Below are positions 23,081 through 34,415 of a DNA stretch of 64,000 nucleotides, piece after piece. Within the stretch, counting starts at the first letter, position 1. Each line of letters starts with the position of its first letter. The notes below the pieces were generated by a model. That model was not told where the DNA came from and searched no databases. It saw only the letters and a list, made by a program, of their open reading frames with translations. Origin of the DNA: Sphaerosporella brunnea (taxonomy: Eukaryota; Ascomycota; Pezizomycetes; Pezizales; Pyronemataceae); assembly GCA_008704415.1 (NCBI GenBank), contig VXIS01000071.1, forward strand, positions 1-64,000, read 5' to 3'. The position numbers and the translations under genes are program-made.

Positions 23081-24297
23081 ATGAGTGCCGAAGAAGGACA
23101 GCAAAGCTCACAAGCATTCGACGATAATGCATCGCAGTATGGTGGGCCCGGAGCTCCGACCCCGCTCACACAGCTGGAAGTATGAATCTTGACCTCACAG
23201 GTCGAGGGCAAGGCTGAATTCCTATAGGGCAACGGCATCAGCGCGCGCGATATCAAGACGATCATTGAAGCGGGCTACAACACTGTTGAATCCATTGCAT
23301 ACACGTACGTCTGTGTTTGATGTGCTGGCGTGGTTTTCAGCTCCTGCTGACTTGCCGAGGCTTGCAGACCGAAACGTACACTCCTCACGATAAAAGGGAT
23401 TTCGGAGGCGAAGGCGGACAAGTTGATCCTCGAAGCCGCGAAGCTCGTCCCCATGGGTTTCACCACCGCGACTGAAATGCACCAACGCCGGAGTGAACTC
23501 ATCTGCGTCACCACTGGCTCCAAACAGCTGGACACCCTTCTTGCTGGTGGCGTGGAGACAGGAAGTATTACGGAGATATTCGGCGAGTTTCGTACCGGAA
23601 AATCCCAATTGTGTCACACATTGGCCGTGACATGTCAACTGCCATTTGACATGGGTGGTGGCGAGGGCAAGTGTCTTTTCATAGACACTGAAGGCACTTT
23701 CCGTCCAGTCCGGTTGCTAGCAGTTGCCAACCGCTTCGGATTGAATGGAGAAGAGGTGCTCGACAATGTTGCATATGCCAGGGCGTATAATTCCGATCAC
23801 CAGCTGCAACTGCTCAACCAGGCGGCCGCTATGATGACGGAAACCCGGTTTTCACTTCTGATCGTTGACTCTGCTACATCTCTCTACCGAACCGATTTCG
23901 CGGGCAGGGGCGAGCTTTCAGCTAGGCAAACACATCTTGCTAAGTTCATGAGGACGCTACAGAGACTCGCCGATGAGTTTGGAATTGCAGTTGTCATCAC
24001 CAACCAAGTGGTTGCCCAAGTGGACGCCGGCGCAATGTTCAACCCTGACCCCAAAAAACCGATTGGTGGCAATATAATTGCTCACGCCTCAACCACCAGA
24101 CTGTATCTGCGAAAAGGAAGGGGCGAGACCAGAATATGCAAGATTTACGATTCCCCGTGCCTGCCGGAGTCGGAATGCATGTTTGCCATCAATGGTACGT
24201 TATCACTGATTCCCCTTGCAGGTCGAGGTGCATCATGGCTGATTGGAGAAAAGAGGATGGAATCGGTGATCCTTCCCCCAAAGATATGGAAAGCTGA
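23081..24297 (+). CDS. rad51: DNA repair recombinase RAD51
   Basis: Four exons (23081-23179, 23228-23304, 23368-24194, 24254-24297) encode 348 aa, the normal RAD51 length. RAD51 forms the filament on single-stranded DNA that drives homologous pairing. Visible features: the N-terminal helix-hairpin-helix domain ([20 protein letters not shown], then [11 protein letters not shown]), Walker A GEFRTGKS at about residues 131-138, Walker B LLIVD at about 222-226, [20 protein letters not shown], and loop residues [18 protein letters not shown] and the N-terminal extension favour RAD51 over DMC1. The last intron matters: reading through it gives a false C-terminus, whereas splicing at 24195/24253 restores [16 protein letters not shown], the usual ending. 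Confidence 0.96.
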
Positions 24298-25622
24298 TAG
24301 TGTTTCTCTGGTTGCTCGTGGCGTGGTTAAGAGCGAATGAAAGAATGGTTGCAAGTAGAATATTACTGAATTGACTCATGTACTGCGGGGGGCTGGGGAG
24401 TTGGCGCTCAAAAAAACTTGTAATCTACACTTCTTGGCTCGAAGATTGCCTTGTTCGGTGCACTTAGCCATTCGGCAGCAGAACACAGTCGCTGCCGCCG
24501 CCGCCGCCGCCGCCGCCGCCACCTCAGCGGAATTTTGCGTTCATGCGTGCAGGCGCAGCGGCTCGTTAGCTCGGCCGTAGAGGTATCTAAGCATAAACCA
24601 ACCGCCGACTCGCGCGCGCGCGCGCTCGCGAAGGCCGAAAGCGAAGTGCTAGGTTTTTAGGTTTGGAGGGGGGGTGGCGGGGGGTGATAAGCATGGGCCA
24701 CCGGCTTGTTGCGTGGATGGATGGCTGGATGGCTTCCGCGCGGCTCGGGCGAAGTGAGCGCAGGTTGCTGTGCCTCATGGAGAGCTGGCCCCTATCATCT
24801 GCCAACCTTTGTTATGCCCGATGAACTGGTTCACGGTCGATCATTCGATATCTACGAGTTCCCCCCGTCTAGAGTCGTAGCTGTTGTCGAATCTCGAATC
24901 TATTATTAGCAACGTGGAAAGGCGTGGGGGGTCTGAGGGTCCTGGACTTTGTCGCAGCGGCGGCCTGGCTACCAACCGGTATGTATCTGTGTACCAACCG
25001 ACCTCTCAAAGCGCACGGGCTGGAGTTCGTCAAACTCGCGGCTCCGATAACTAGCGGATTTACCTTGCCTCGCCTCGCCACGCCACGCCACGCCACGCCA
25101 CGCCACGCCGTCCCCCGGCCTCGAGGAAAAGTAGAAGTCTTCTGTGACGACGAGAACTGTAGGTTGCAGGTGTGCGGTGGTGGTGGCGCCGCTTTGCTGA
25201 GAAGCAACTCCTGTGCCTTGCCTCCGAGCCGCCGCCGTTACAAGTGAGAAAAAAAAACACAACTACCCCCGCCGTTGGTGTGTGTGTAATCAATTTTACT
25301 GTCCCGTAGATATGCAAACCGCGAACGATCATGACAGACCCCCCCCCACCCTTATCCTGTCCCGCCGTTGGTAAGTGGTATCACACACATTCGACTGCTC
25401 TCTGTGCACCTAAAAGTCATCGTATCCTCCTCTTATTCCTTCCCCGTCCAGCCCAGTCACTGTTGGTTGGCAATAGCTACATTCGGCCACAGATAGAATG
25501 TACCATCGTGATTATAACGCCAAAGCCAAAACACACTAGGGCAGATCTATCTATCTTATGTGAAAACAAAAGGCACCAAACGCCAGCAAAATCCAACAAA
25601 AACAGCCTCTCCAGGATATCAA
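24298..25622. other. Intergenic between RAD51 and VPS51, repeats
   Basis: A (GCC)n run lies at about 24494-24522 and a CGCCA tandem array at about 25066-25110, plus alternating GC dinucleotides near 24613-24625. No recognisable gene. Both flanking genes end into this region. Confidence 0.5.
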
Positions 25623-26460
25623 TCACTCCCCCTTCAGCGCCTGTTCCCCTTTCTTCTTCACCTCCTCCACACCTTTGGTCCCCTCCCATTGCTGGCACAA
25701 GCCCTTCAACCGTTCCCATACCTTCTCCGCCTCCTCGTGCTCCCCGCCTTTCACCAACTCCCTAATCCTTTCCGGCGCTTTGAGCGCCCACTTCACCGTC
25801 TCCACTCCTTTGTCCGTACCGCCAGGCCTTGGACTCGCCGCCCGCATTCCCTCGACTAGCCCGCGGCTCACACCCTCGATATGACTTACCGCTGGCTCGA
25901 GCGTACTGGTAGTCGGGGTAAGCGGTTCCATACTGGCACGCATTTTCCGAATCGTGTCCGTCGCGGCGATCAGCTTTGAGTAATTATCATAGACCAAAGC
26001 TTTCCGTTCCCCATCCAGGCCGCGGATATCTACTCATCTCCATCAGTGACTATTCCCGTCTCTCTCTATGTGTGTGTGTGTTGGGGGGGGGGGGGGGAGG
26101 GGGATTACCGTTAACAAGCCTGTTCTCCACCGCCAACAACTCTCTCAACCCCTTCTCAGCCAGCAATTTCTCCACATATGCGTTGGCATCGAAACCGTCC
26201 CGGTCAAGCTCCGGCAGCACTTCGCCGGTCGTGGCGGAGAGCCCATAGAATTGCCGGAGCGCGCTGCGATTGCGTTTTGAAGGCCGAGGCGATGTGGCGC
26301 GGAGCGGTATCTCGAGACTGTTTTGTCGGCTGGAATGGACGCTGCTTGGGAAGTTGGGATTGTGCGGCGTTAGCTGGAGCGGCGATTGCACCGAGATTGA
26401 CGGTGGGCGGGAAGAGGCCGGGGAGGGAAGCGGTGAGCGGTTGGGTGCGGGTGAGGGCAT
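25623..26460 (-). CDS. vps51: GARP complex subunit VPS51
   Basis: Two exons (26109-26460 and 25623-26029) encode 252 aa. Vps51 is the small subunit of the GARP tether that retrieves endosome-derived vesicles to the trans-Golgi. The N-terminal 60 residues are Ser/Pro-rich. The conserved part reads ALRQFYGL, then DRDGFDANAYVEKLLAEKGL, and across the splice LVNDIRGLDGERKALVYDNY, followed by SKLIAATDTIRKMRASMEPL. The C-terminus is Glu/Lys-rich helix. The intron holds a run of about 16 C followed by an (AC)n tract on the coding strand. Confidence 0.92.
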
Positions 26461-27477
26461 TGTGGTAATCGTGGAGTCGGGAGTCCGGACGACGCGACGG
26501 ACACGTAAGCGAGCGGGATGGGTTAGGGATTTTAAATATCGGGATTATCAAACAGGCCGGAGAATCAAGATACTAGGGGGCACATCGTATCCCCCAAGCG
26601 CCTCCCATCCAGACGGGAGCTTCCCTCTGTCTGTAACAACAATCCGTTCACTTTGACCGAGTGATCCATTGTGACTGCATATACCCTGTTGATCGTCTCT
26701 TTTCACAGTGTGCTCCCGGAAATCTTTATCCACCGATCTGGCGAAGACGGATCAGTGGTCTCGAGATGGGCGTTATCAACAGTATCAAAAGGTTTACTCG
26801 TTGGCCGGCATTTAGAACCAAAAAATGTGGGAGGGCGAGACTTTCCCGATCTGGTGATTGCACCTGAACGATTTCTCCTTCGAGTAGGTTTTCAGGCACT
26901 TGAATTTTTTGGTTCCCAATGCCCGGTCATGAGTACAGCCACTGCACTGGCGAACGAGTCCCCCTTCCGTGTTACCTCAGCTACGTAATGCACCGTGAAT
27001 CTTTTGCACTCGATCGAACTTGTCGTCAATCATATAGTCACTCAGTTCCAGAATCACAGACGAACCCATTTTGTTAGTGTAACAAGCTTGTATTACTGAT
27101 CACACCAACAGTGACTCAGTAAGTCACAATCGTAATTACATGTACATCATGCCTTCTTCCCACTCCCGGAGAAGAAGGAGCGCCATTTAGGTTTAGGACC
27201 GTCAAACCAAAAAAGCCTGAAAATAGAAAACCAAAAAAAAAACAGGGGAAAAATGGTATCATCCACAATCGTTCGCCGTCACATCATATCCCACCCGCCA
27301 ATCCGCCAGCCCAAGACAGAAAGAAATAAGAACCCCCAAGATGCAGCAAGGAAAAAACAGAGCAGAACGCTCAAAAAACCGAAAAAGCCCTACCGCCCAT
27401 AGATCCCCAGGTTCCGTTTCGTTTTTAAGATAAGTTGTACATTTCCTCATTATTCGTGGTATGGTGACGGGGTGTGA
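26461..27477. other. Intergenic between VPS51 and the Fig1-family gene
   Basis: No recognisable frame. A weak hairpin, TTACTGA...TCAGTAA, lies at about 27094-27122. The right end should include the 3' UTR of the Fig1-family gene, and the left end the VPS51 promoter. Confidence 0.45.
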
Positions 27478-28460
27478 TTACAGCTCTTGATCCGTCAACT
27501 TCTCAACCAAATGCATCGATAAGATCCTAGAACATCTGTTAGCTATGCTGTGGTGGTTGAAGGAAACGGTGATGGCAAGACATACATAACCAAGAGACCG
27601 ATCGTGACGATAATCAAGAGCGCGAATCCGAACCAACCCAGCACCATAGCCGTGACTCCCACTCCTGTCTGTACGCTTCCATTTCCCATGTTCTCGGCAA
27701 TGGTGGCGGCAGCAACACTTGCCGTGTGTTGCCACAGCACGGAAACAAGAACAAAGATTGCCGCCACAAAGATAATCGCCAATGCGATCTGGGAGACCGC
27801 ACGGGAGGGCAATCTCCTGACGGACGGACCACCTTCATACTCCTCCTCATAACCGGGAAATGTAGCCAGCAGCAGCAACACCACCGTTGCCAGGATGATC
27901 GCAATGATGAGCAGGTAAGGAAACACAATGCTCTCGGAAAAAGTCTGCGAGACCCACACCAAGTTGAGGGGATCCTGTTCCGTGGGGATTTGCGCCGCGA
28001 GCGACGAAGCGTTCGCAGAGCAGAGCCATGAGCCACCGTCGGGGTTCACGCAGATGCCAAAGTAGCCCACGCGCGCCTCGAGCTGCGCACCGCCGACGAT
28101 GTTGCCGATCGCCCGCGACAGACCTGGATCCACCTGCGCCGGATCAAAGATCGGTGAAGTGCGGTCGTACCACATGTTGATTAGGAAGATTGAAGGTATC
28201 AGGACGGAACTAGAGGAGCAGCCTGCTAATAGTAGGGCTAGAGGGGGCATTAGAAGAGCTGAAGCGTAGCGGAAACGTGGGCGCGCCACGTACAGAGCAG
28301 GATTATGGCGACCAGAATCAGTACCATGAGAACATGATGATAGCCTAGAAATGGCACCAGTCCTGCGAGGTGTCAGCGGGGGTGTTTTTGTTGTCGGTTG
28401 AGCGTGAAGGGAGGACGCACGCTCGAAACCAAACACAAACTTGATCTTTCGCTCAACCAT
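27478..28460 (-). CDS. fig1: Fig1-family calcium regulator / membrane fusion protein
   Basis: A four-exon model (28430-28460, 28294-28362, 27586-28237, 27478-27526) gives 266 aa. Fig1 proteins are plasma-membrane tetraspan proteins needed for low-affinity calcium influx and membrane fusion in mating. Splicing turns a poor N-terminus into MVERKIKFVFG-LVPFLGYHHVLMVLILVA, a first membrane helix, then LLLAGCSSSS, the family signature. The extracellular loop has GYFGICVNPDGGSWLC. Three more hydrophobic segments follow. The third intron replaces a serine-rich read-through tail with LLVMILSMHLVEKLTDQEL, a natural-looking cytoplasmic end. The three introns (59-67 nt) were inferred from frame and phase. 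Confidence 0.88.
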
Positions 28461-29721
28461 GGCAGTCTATTATTCGGAATCGCTTGCTGGTTCTGCGAAA
28501 ACCCGGCAAGGCGAGGTGTCGACGGGATGAACACTACGTGATGGCACTCGTAGGGCTCTGAGTGGAGGTGGGGAAGTAGAGGGTCTGTGCAAAAGAGTCA
28601 AGAACGTGAAAGCGTCAAGACGTGGAGATCGTAAGGTCGTAAAGGTCGTTTGCGTTCTTTCTGTGAAAATCTTGGGAGACAAAGGGTTTCAAGAGCTGCG
28701 GAAAGCGTGTCGTGCGCGTAGAGTTGTGTTTGGGGTGTGGTGTTCAGAAGTTGGATTGGGGGAAGAGTGCCGTGACCGCTGCAAGTCCGATAGAGGGATG
28801 GTTCAGGAACGCAGAAGCCAATTGCAATTCGAGGCCTTTTTTTTTTTTTTTTGCACCAGTTCGAAAGTGGGATTTATCGTTCGTTGGGGTTTGAGTGACT
28901 TGACTTAGCAGGTGAGAGGATGTGATCTCTCTCGTTCGAATTTGCTCGGCAGGGGTAGCGACAGAGCAAGAATGGATGAAAGTGGAGAGGCTGGAGATGT
29001 GCTGGACCGTGGATGGCTGGGGGGGTGATGGAGGCGCAGGAACCGCCGTTGAGAAAAGGCGGTGGCTAGAATAGAACCATAGCAGTAGTAAACAATCGAC
29101 CCGAGTTGGATGTTTGTCGTCCCGGCAACGGGTCGAGTTTGTTTAGGCGACGCGGCCCAGCGATAGACGCTAAGCCGAATCGGGCTGCCACGTCAATCCG
29201 CACTCCAGAGAGCACAGAAAGCACGTGAACGTGAATTGCGCAGCATCATCATCACCACCAGCATCACCAGCATCAATCGTCCTCACCAATCGGAACTTTC
29301 GCCAGGGTGAGACCGCTGCTGAGTGTGCATAGTTAACCTTATTTGATGCTCCGCCCCCGCTCACCTTCACGATCGATCTAGATATGCACCTGCAGGTCCC
29401 GGAAGTGCAGCCCTGGAAAATGCCTTAACCCTCATCAATTCCAGTAGCTGCCATATGTATGCACAGGCGGGTATTTAGTGTCAAGTATGTATGTGTATAG
29501 TACAGTAAATCCTCAGAAAGCAGACTGGCATTTTTGTACTCTAGATCAATACTGGGAGCATTTCAAAATCACTGGTGCAGAGTCTATGGTTTTGGCCGTC
29601 GCGGGCTCAAGGTTGTAGATGAACTACACATCCTTACATACCGTATTGATATCCCACGAACCATAAAATGAAACGCCAAACGGAATGCCCAAAGAACAGA
29701 CCCCTCCCGACCAAAGTCGTG
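28461..29721. other. Intergenic, no gene recognised
   Basis: It contains a T16 tract near 28836 and the promoter of the Fig1-family gene. A CACGTGA motif occurs near 29223. Short frames have no recognisable domain. Confidence 0.5.
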
Positions 29722-31892
29722 TTACCTCACCAATGCGAACTTATCGAACATCCCCTTGCTTTCTGGCGCATCAGAACCACCAACATCCGACCCGGCACAC
29801 TGGCTGCTATCAGCGGAGAGAACATATCCTTCCGATTCCTGGCTCTCTTCGCTGCTTGATTGCATCGACCTGGACGAGAGCAGCAGCGGCATACTAGGTG
29901 TTCTCGTAGAAGGAACTACTGGAGGGTCAAATCGTCTCCTCTGGAGAGCCCTGGCTCTCACCTTCTCGAACGCGGTCATTCGTGGAGTCGCCAGCGACTG
30001 CTTTTGCCGCTCGAGAATTAGGGAAAGCTTATCTGTGCCATCCTGAGATGAGAACCCGTATTTTGCTTTCCAGCCTTGAGCAACCTTGGTGGCCGCATCT
30101 TCTGGCTCAGGTGAAATTTCGCACGGAGGAGAGATTGCTCGAGGAGCGGGTATCTGTCGGCCAGTGCTCTTATGGAACACAGGAGAAAACGCGAGTGGTG
30201 AAGTCGCCGGAACGGTTTCCTTCTTGGCAACAGGTGTGGCAGTAACTGATACCAAGGGAGGAGCGTTTTCCCTACCAGCTACAGGGATGCGAGGCTTTGG
30301 TGTCGGTGTAGTTGCGGTCACAGTTCTTCGGCTCTGTGCCTTGAAGAATGAGCTCCTCTCCTCAGGCGCCGGGGCAGGGGCCGTCATGGTAGTGCTGGAA
30401 GATGCACTGTTCGATGGCTCCAGTTTAACTTTCTTGCTATCCGAGGCGTAGTTAATTGGCAGAGGCCGCTTTGTCAAAGTCGACATTGGTGCTGCAATTG
30501 GTCTGGCCGGAGCCGACATCGAGGTCACCGATGCAAGGCTGTTGAGATTCTTATTACGCAACGGCGTGCTGGGTGTTGGCCGGACCTCCGATTTGGGTTT
30601 GAAAAACTGTGTGATAGTCTTGCCATTGGACGGAGTCTCGAATCTTCTAGATTGCGAGGTAGCCGGCCATTGCTTCCGGAAAGAGGATGCCTTCGGCGTC
30701 GCTTTAGGGATCAGGATCGGCTGCTTCGTCATCGGGTCGAGGTGGCCCGAGGCAACCAATCTGGCGATCTCAACGTCTATGTCTGGGCCGATATATACCA
30801 AAATTTCGTCGTCAATGGTCGTGCCCGGATCCGGATCATTGGCCATCACTAGCCGGTTTTCTATTGGGCAAAACACGCGCTGATGCTGGAACGTCATGTC
30901 CGCCCTCTTGAAAGCCTCGAGATACCCCTCGGGTACTTTTATCTTACCATCAAATTTCAAAGCGCGCAGCATCTTTTCAACATCATGGTACCGTCTCATC
31001 AGCCTGTGCGCAGTTTTGAGCCCCATCGAAGGGATATTGTCCAAATAGTCGCAACCACTCAGAATGCACATATGCCGGAATTGCGTCGATGTCCATCCGG
31101 CCAGGCTGATGTCCTTGCACGCGGTAAAGTGATCCCGATTGATCTCCACACACTCTCCGAACTGGTCCAGCTTGGTGATCAAGGTCCTGACACCAAACAC
31201 TAGCAAGTCCGAGTCCTCGGAAACTACAGCATCGATGATCCCCTTCTTCTCCAGGTAGTAGAGCTGTGAATCCGCCTCGTAGGGTGCGACTAGGCATTTT
31301 ACGCCGATGGCTGTGCAGGCATCGATGACATGTCTGGCCATGGCGGGCGTGACATCGATCGCTTTTTGAAGCTCGATATGTGCTTGAGATTTTCTTCCGA
31401 GTTTTAAGAGCTCCAAACCGGTGACTTTGCTCTCTGCTCGCTTTCTGAGAGTCGTCAGTACCATGGCATCGGTGGAGTGGTCGGTCATCCGTACTTCTCT
31501 CGCTCCGCTTCTGTGCCCGCTTTGCTCGGCAGATAGTCGCCATCGAAAACCAGGTACGGCGTAACTCCATAGTGTTTCAACATCCGTACACGGTGCATAA
31601 CATAGTCGACATATCTATCCGGCAATAACGACAGTTAGAAACCTTCAAAGTGTAACAAAGTGGAATCGGAGAAAGGCGAAATACTTGGTAGTAGGATTGC
31701 CGAGCGCCAGATCAATAGCACACGAGATCGTACCCTTATGGAGCCACCCATACACGTCGACCCCAACTGTCTTTCCCGCCCAATTCTTAATATGTCGCGC
31801 GGTTTGAATTGACTTGAGGAGTGGAAGAAGACCTTTCAAGCGTTATTAATAAATTTGAGGACGGGATATGAGAACCAACCGGAAATACCCAT
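29722..31892 (-). CDS. exo1: Exonuclease 1 (EXO1)
   Basis: Four exons (31880-31892, 31685-31832, 31495-31614, 29722-31444) encode 667 aa. EXO1 is a Rad2/FEN1-family 5'-3' exonuclease used in end resection and mismatch repair. A 13-nt first exon gives MGIS-G and joins LLPLLKSIQTA. The N domain continues with KTVGVDVYGWLHKG and VFDGDYLPSKAG. The I domain has APYEADSQLYYLEKKGIIDA, VVSEDSDLLVFG and ILSGCDYLDNIPSMGLKTA, supplying the metal-binding acidic residues and the H2TH. Residues after about 330 are Ser/Pro/Thr-rich, as usual for the regulatory tail. The third intron removes an in-frame stop that would otherwise split the nuclease domain. Confidence 0.94.
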
Positions 31893-32115
31893 CTTTCTGA
31901 TCGGCCACTGGGGTTGCGAACAGGAGAGGAGTGAACTAAGGTGGATGTGGAGGCAGCGCGTCGTGGTTGATCACATCCATGATCCATCGCGTGTAACGCG
32001 AAACAAAGCATGAGGCAAAGAACCCTAACCGCAAGGGTTCACTGAGCTCTAGAGTAGAGTGAAACTTTCTCTCTAGGCTGGCGGATCGATCAATTGATCA
32101 AAAGTCACGGTCAGA

Positions 32116-32622
32116 TCACTCGAATTGAGGTAGGGGTTGCCAAGTATTACATACCATTGTTGCTAACCATCCTATACGTACGTTTATTATGCGTTTAGGA
32201 AACAATACAGAGTTTAACTCAAAACTACACTGAAAAATAAACTCGCGCCGAGACCGAGTGATGAGCTTTGATTTTGACTTTCTTCGACGTCGTCGAACAA
32301 ATGCGCGCTCGCCGAGTTCATCCTGCATCTCCATTAGCTCCTCCTCAATCTCTACCAACTGAGCTTCTTCTACCACATTTCACATGCGGGGGTTGCTCCA
32401 GAATGCGCATGTTGACATGGATAAAGGATAGCTTGTTGGCCCTCTCTGCTGTAAGGCGGTTCCTCTTTTTACCATGAACGAGGTTTTTTGGGTAGAAAAA
32501 GACTGCTCTGATGGTACGGAATTAGAGAGTGTGTGAAGGAGCTTGTGGTAAGGTCTATTGCGAAGGGTATCATTTCTTCCCAAAAGTTCAGTGAGGTTCG
32601 AGGTCACGGTTACCTTTGACAT
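32116..32622 (-). pseudogene. hAT transposase C-terminal remnant
   Basis: On the minus strand a frame carries SNSVPSEQSFSTQ, resembling the P-S-S-x-x-S-E-R-x-F-S motif of the hAT dimerisation domain. A few residues later the similarity continues in another frame as RNRLTAERANKLSFIHVNMR, the usual following block. A frameshift therefore lies near 32460. No intact transposase, RNase H-like core or BED finger is visible, so this is a decayed fragment. The exact limits are unclear. Confidence 0.65.
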
Positions 32623-32957
32623 CAGGATAGCGAGGCGTTTCAGGTTGCCTGGTAGTTGATGGTGTGTGGAATCCCGGTGCCAGTGTGGGCACAGGACTCG
32701 GGCTTTATATCAATATCTTCTCGCCTTCCAGACACCGCGCTCCAGATTCAGGCCAGCCGACCGCATAGGCCTTTCCCCAGACACTCAAACAAAGTTTTGT
32801 ACCTCTGTATTTTACAGTGTAACCTTATCATAAGTTAAGAATTTCACCCGACAGAGTTCAATCAATTGACTTCGCGGACCAAATTTTAACCAGAGGCTGG
32901 TTGCAGGACTCCGATTCAGTGGAGTGAACCTTTCTTGCGCTAAATTCCGCCTTTCAC

Positions 32958-33437
32958 CTAAAAAACGAGCAAAGGCCCGCCAAAAGCGAGTTGTGTTTTA
33001 ATCTACCCACACTGTTCAGAATGCCCGCACAACAACGCAACAGCGCAGAGATTTCACTAGAGCCCCGTAGGTTTATTGTGAGAATTCAGGGAAATTTTAG
33101 TATCTTCGGCGCTGTCGCTTGCTGGTTTTCCCTGATTTTTTTAAAAATTTTCTGGTGAAGTTTTGTGGTGTTGTCGTTGTGTGTAATGTTTCACGTTGCG
33201 GGCCTGCGGTGATAAAATAATCGAGCAAAATGCAGAGCGCGGATGCCATTGGACAATTTTCGTCGTAAAAATTGGGCATTGGGCTGTCTACAATCACTCG
33301 GGCTGGTTTTTTTCTTTTTTTTCTGCTCTCCATGGTTTTTTGTATCGCATTATCGTGTTTGTGTTGCGTTGTTGTGTGGGCAGTGTGGGTAGATTAAAAC
33401 GCAACTCGCTTTTGGCGGGCATTGCTCTAAAAAAAAC
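32958..33437. mobile_element. Candidate short terminal-inverted-repeat element (MITE-like)
   Basis: Imperfect inverted arms lie at about 32961-33043 and 33353-33436. The core GCCCGCCAAAAGCGAGTTG is identical in both, followed by TTTTAATCTACCCACACTG and ACAACAACGCAAC with small gaps. Right-end bases read outward as TAGAGCAATGCCCGCC, similar to hAT ends. A-rich flanks (CTAAAAAA on both sides) could be an 8-bp target duplication, but the A runs make that ambiguous. An internal minus-strand frame of 78 aa (33097-33333) is Lys/Arg-rich and unrecognised. Confidence 0.6.
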
Positions 33438-33486
33438 CACCATTGAAATCACAACCGTCATCCCTACCAGCATCCGTACTTCAACA

Positions 33487-34126
33487 ATGCCCAAAATCGC
33501 CCTCCGAAAAGTCGAGAAGAAGATCCGCAAGAAGCGGGGTGCGGTTAACAACCTGGGAGACCGCGAGGCCGCTCGTTACAATCGCGCAGCATTGCGAGAG
33601 CAGAAGCTCAAGACCGCCTCGAAGCTGAGAACCGGGCTGAAGGAGAACGAAAGTATGCGGCGCACCTCCGCCGACCTGGATGCGAGAAAACACTAATGAG
33701 GAGCGATCAGTGATCCGTACGGGCTATTTCAAGGTTGCGACAAAAGATGCGACAGTGGCACTTGATCTGGCGCAGATTCGAGAGCTCATTGAGAGGTTGG
33801 CTGGCCCCTCCCAGTTGTGAAGATATAGGTCTCTGACTGCCTGACTTTACAGATGGGTACACCGTGACGACGAGGAGCTGGCGCGCTTTGAAGCAGAACG
33901 CAGACCGGGACGGCCGCCTGTCGCGAAACATCTGGAACTGAAGAACAAAGTGGAAAAGGAGCTGGACGAGTTCCGTACGGGATTCTACATGCCAGATCTG
34001 CAGGATTATGAGAATATTCTGAACCTGCAGCGGTGGGATGGAAAACTCGGGTCGTTGGCGCAAGTCAAGTTTACTCGAGTATCGCAAGAGGATCCCCCTG
34101 TCCCTGTGGACAAGATGGAGATCTAG
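33487..34126 (+). CDS. tma16: Translation machinery-associated protein 16 (TMA16)
   Basis: Three exons (33487-33652, 33711-33795, 33853-34126) encode 174 aa. TMA16 is a small nuclear factor bound to late pre-60S ribosomes. The basic N-terminus (MPKIALRKVEKKIRKKRG) is followed by ARYNRAALREQKLKTASKLR, then after splicing RTGYFKVATKDATVALDL, ELIERWVHRDDEELARFEAE and a C-terminal FYMPDLQDYENILNLQRWDG, which fits the family order. The first acceptor was chosen by phase (33710). The right end of the inverted-repeat element lies about 50 bp upstream of the ATG, so the promoter or leader overlaps it. Confidence 0.87.
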
Positions 34127-34251
34127 GCAAGTTTGGATACCATTGCTGGAGTTCTGGAGTTCAAAAAGTTAAAAATGGGGTTCATTCATTTTTGCTAGAA
34201 ATAGAGCCGCCTTGAAATTTCAAAGTTCAACCCTATTTTATATCGCCAAGC

Positions 34252-34264
34252 CACGTGGCACGTG
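34252..34264. promoter_or_regulatory. Twin CACGTG motifs upstream of MAM33
   Basis: CCACGTGGCACGTGAC contains two CACGTG cores 7 bp apart, about 150 bp upstream of the MAM33 start codon. CACGTG is the core recognised by bHLH factors such as Cbf1-like proteins. Function is inferred. Confidence 0.4.
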
Positions 34265-34415
34265 ACATATCTTATCGATTTTGATTTTTTTGATTTCTAG
34301 TTTTTCTTTGCTTAACCATCGCCAGAGAAAACCAACCCTCCCCACCTCCCCCACCAACACCACAAACCTATCAAACCAACAATCTCCCCCCCAATCCCCC
34401 AAAGCAGCTGCCACA

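Noticed and set aside
24195..24340. Alternative RAD51 C-terminus from reading through the last intron
   Set aside because: Splicing at 24195/24253 restores the conserved INEDGIGDP ending; the read-through tail has no family similarity.
33097..33333. 78-aa Lys/Arg-rich minus frame inside the inverted-repeat element
   Set aside because: No transposase motif could be recognised and the composition is biased, so it is not called as a gene.
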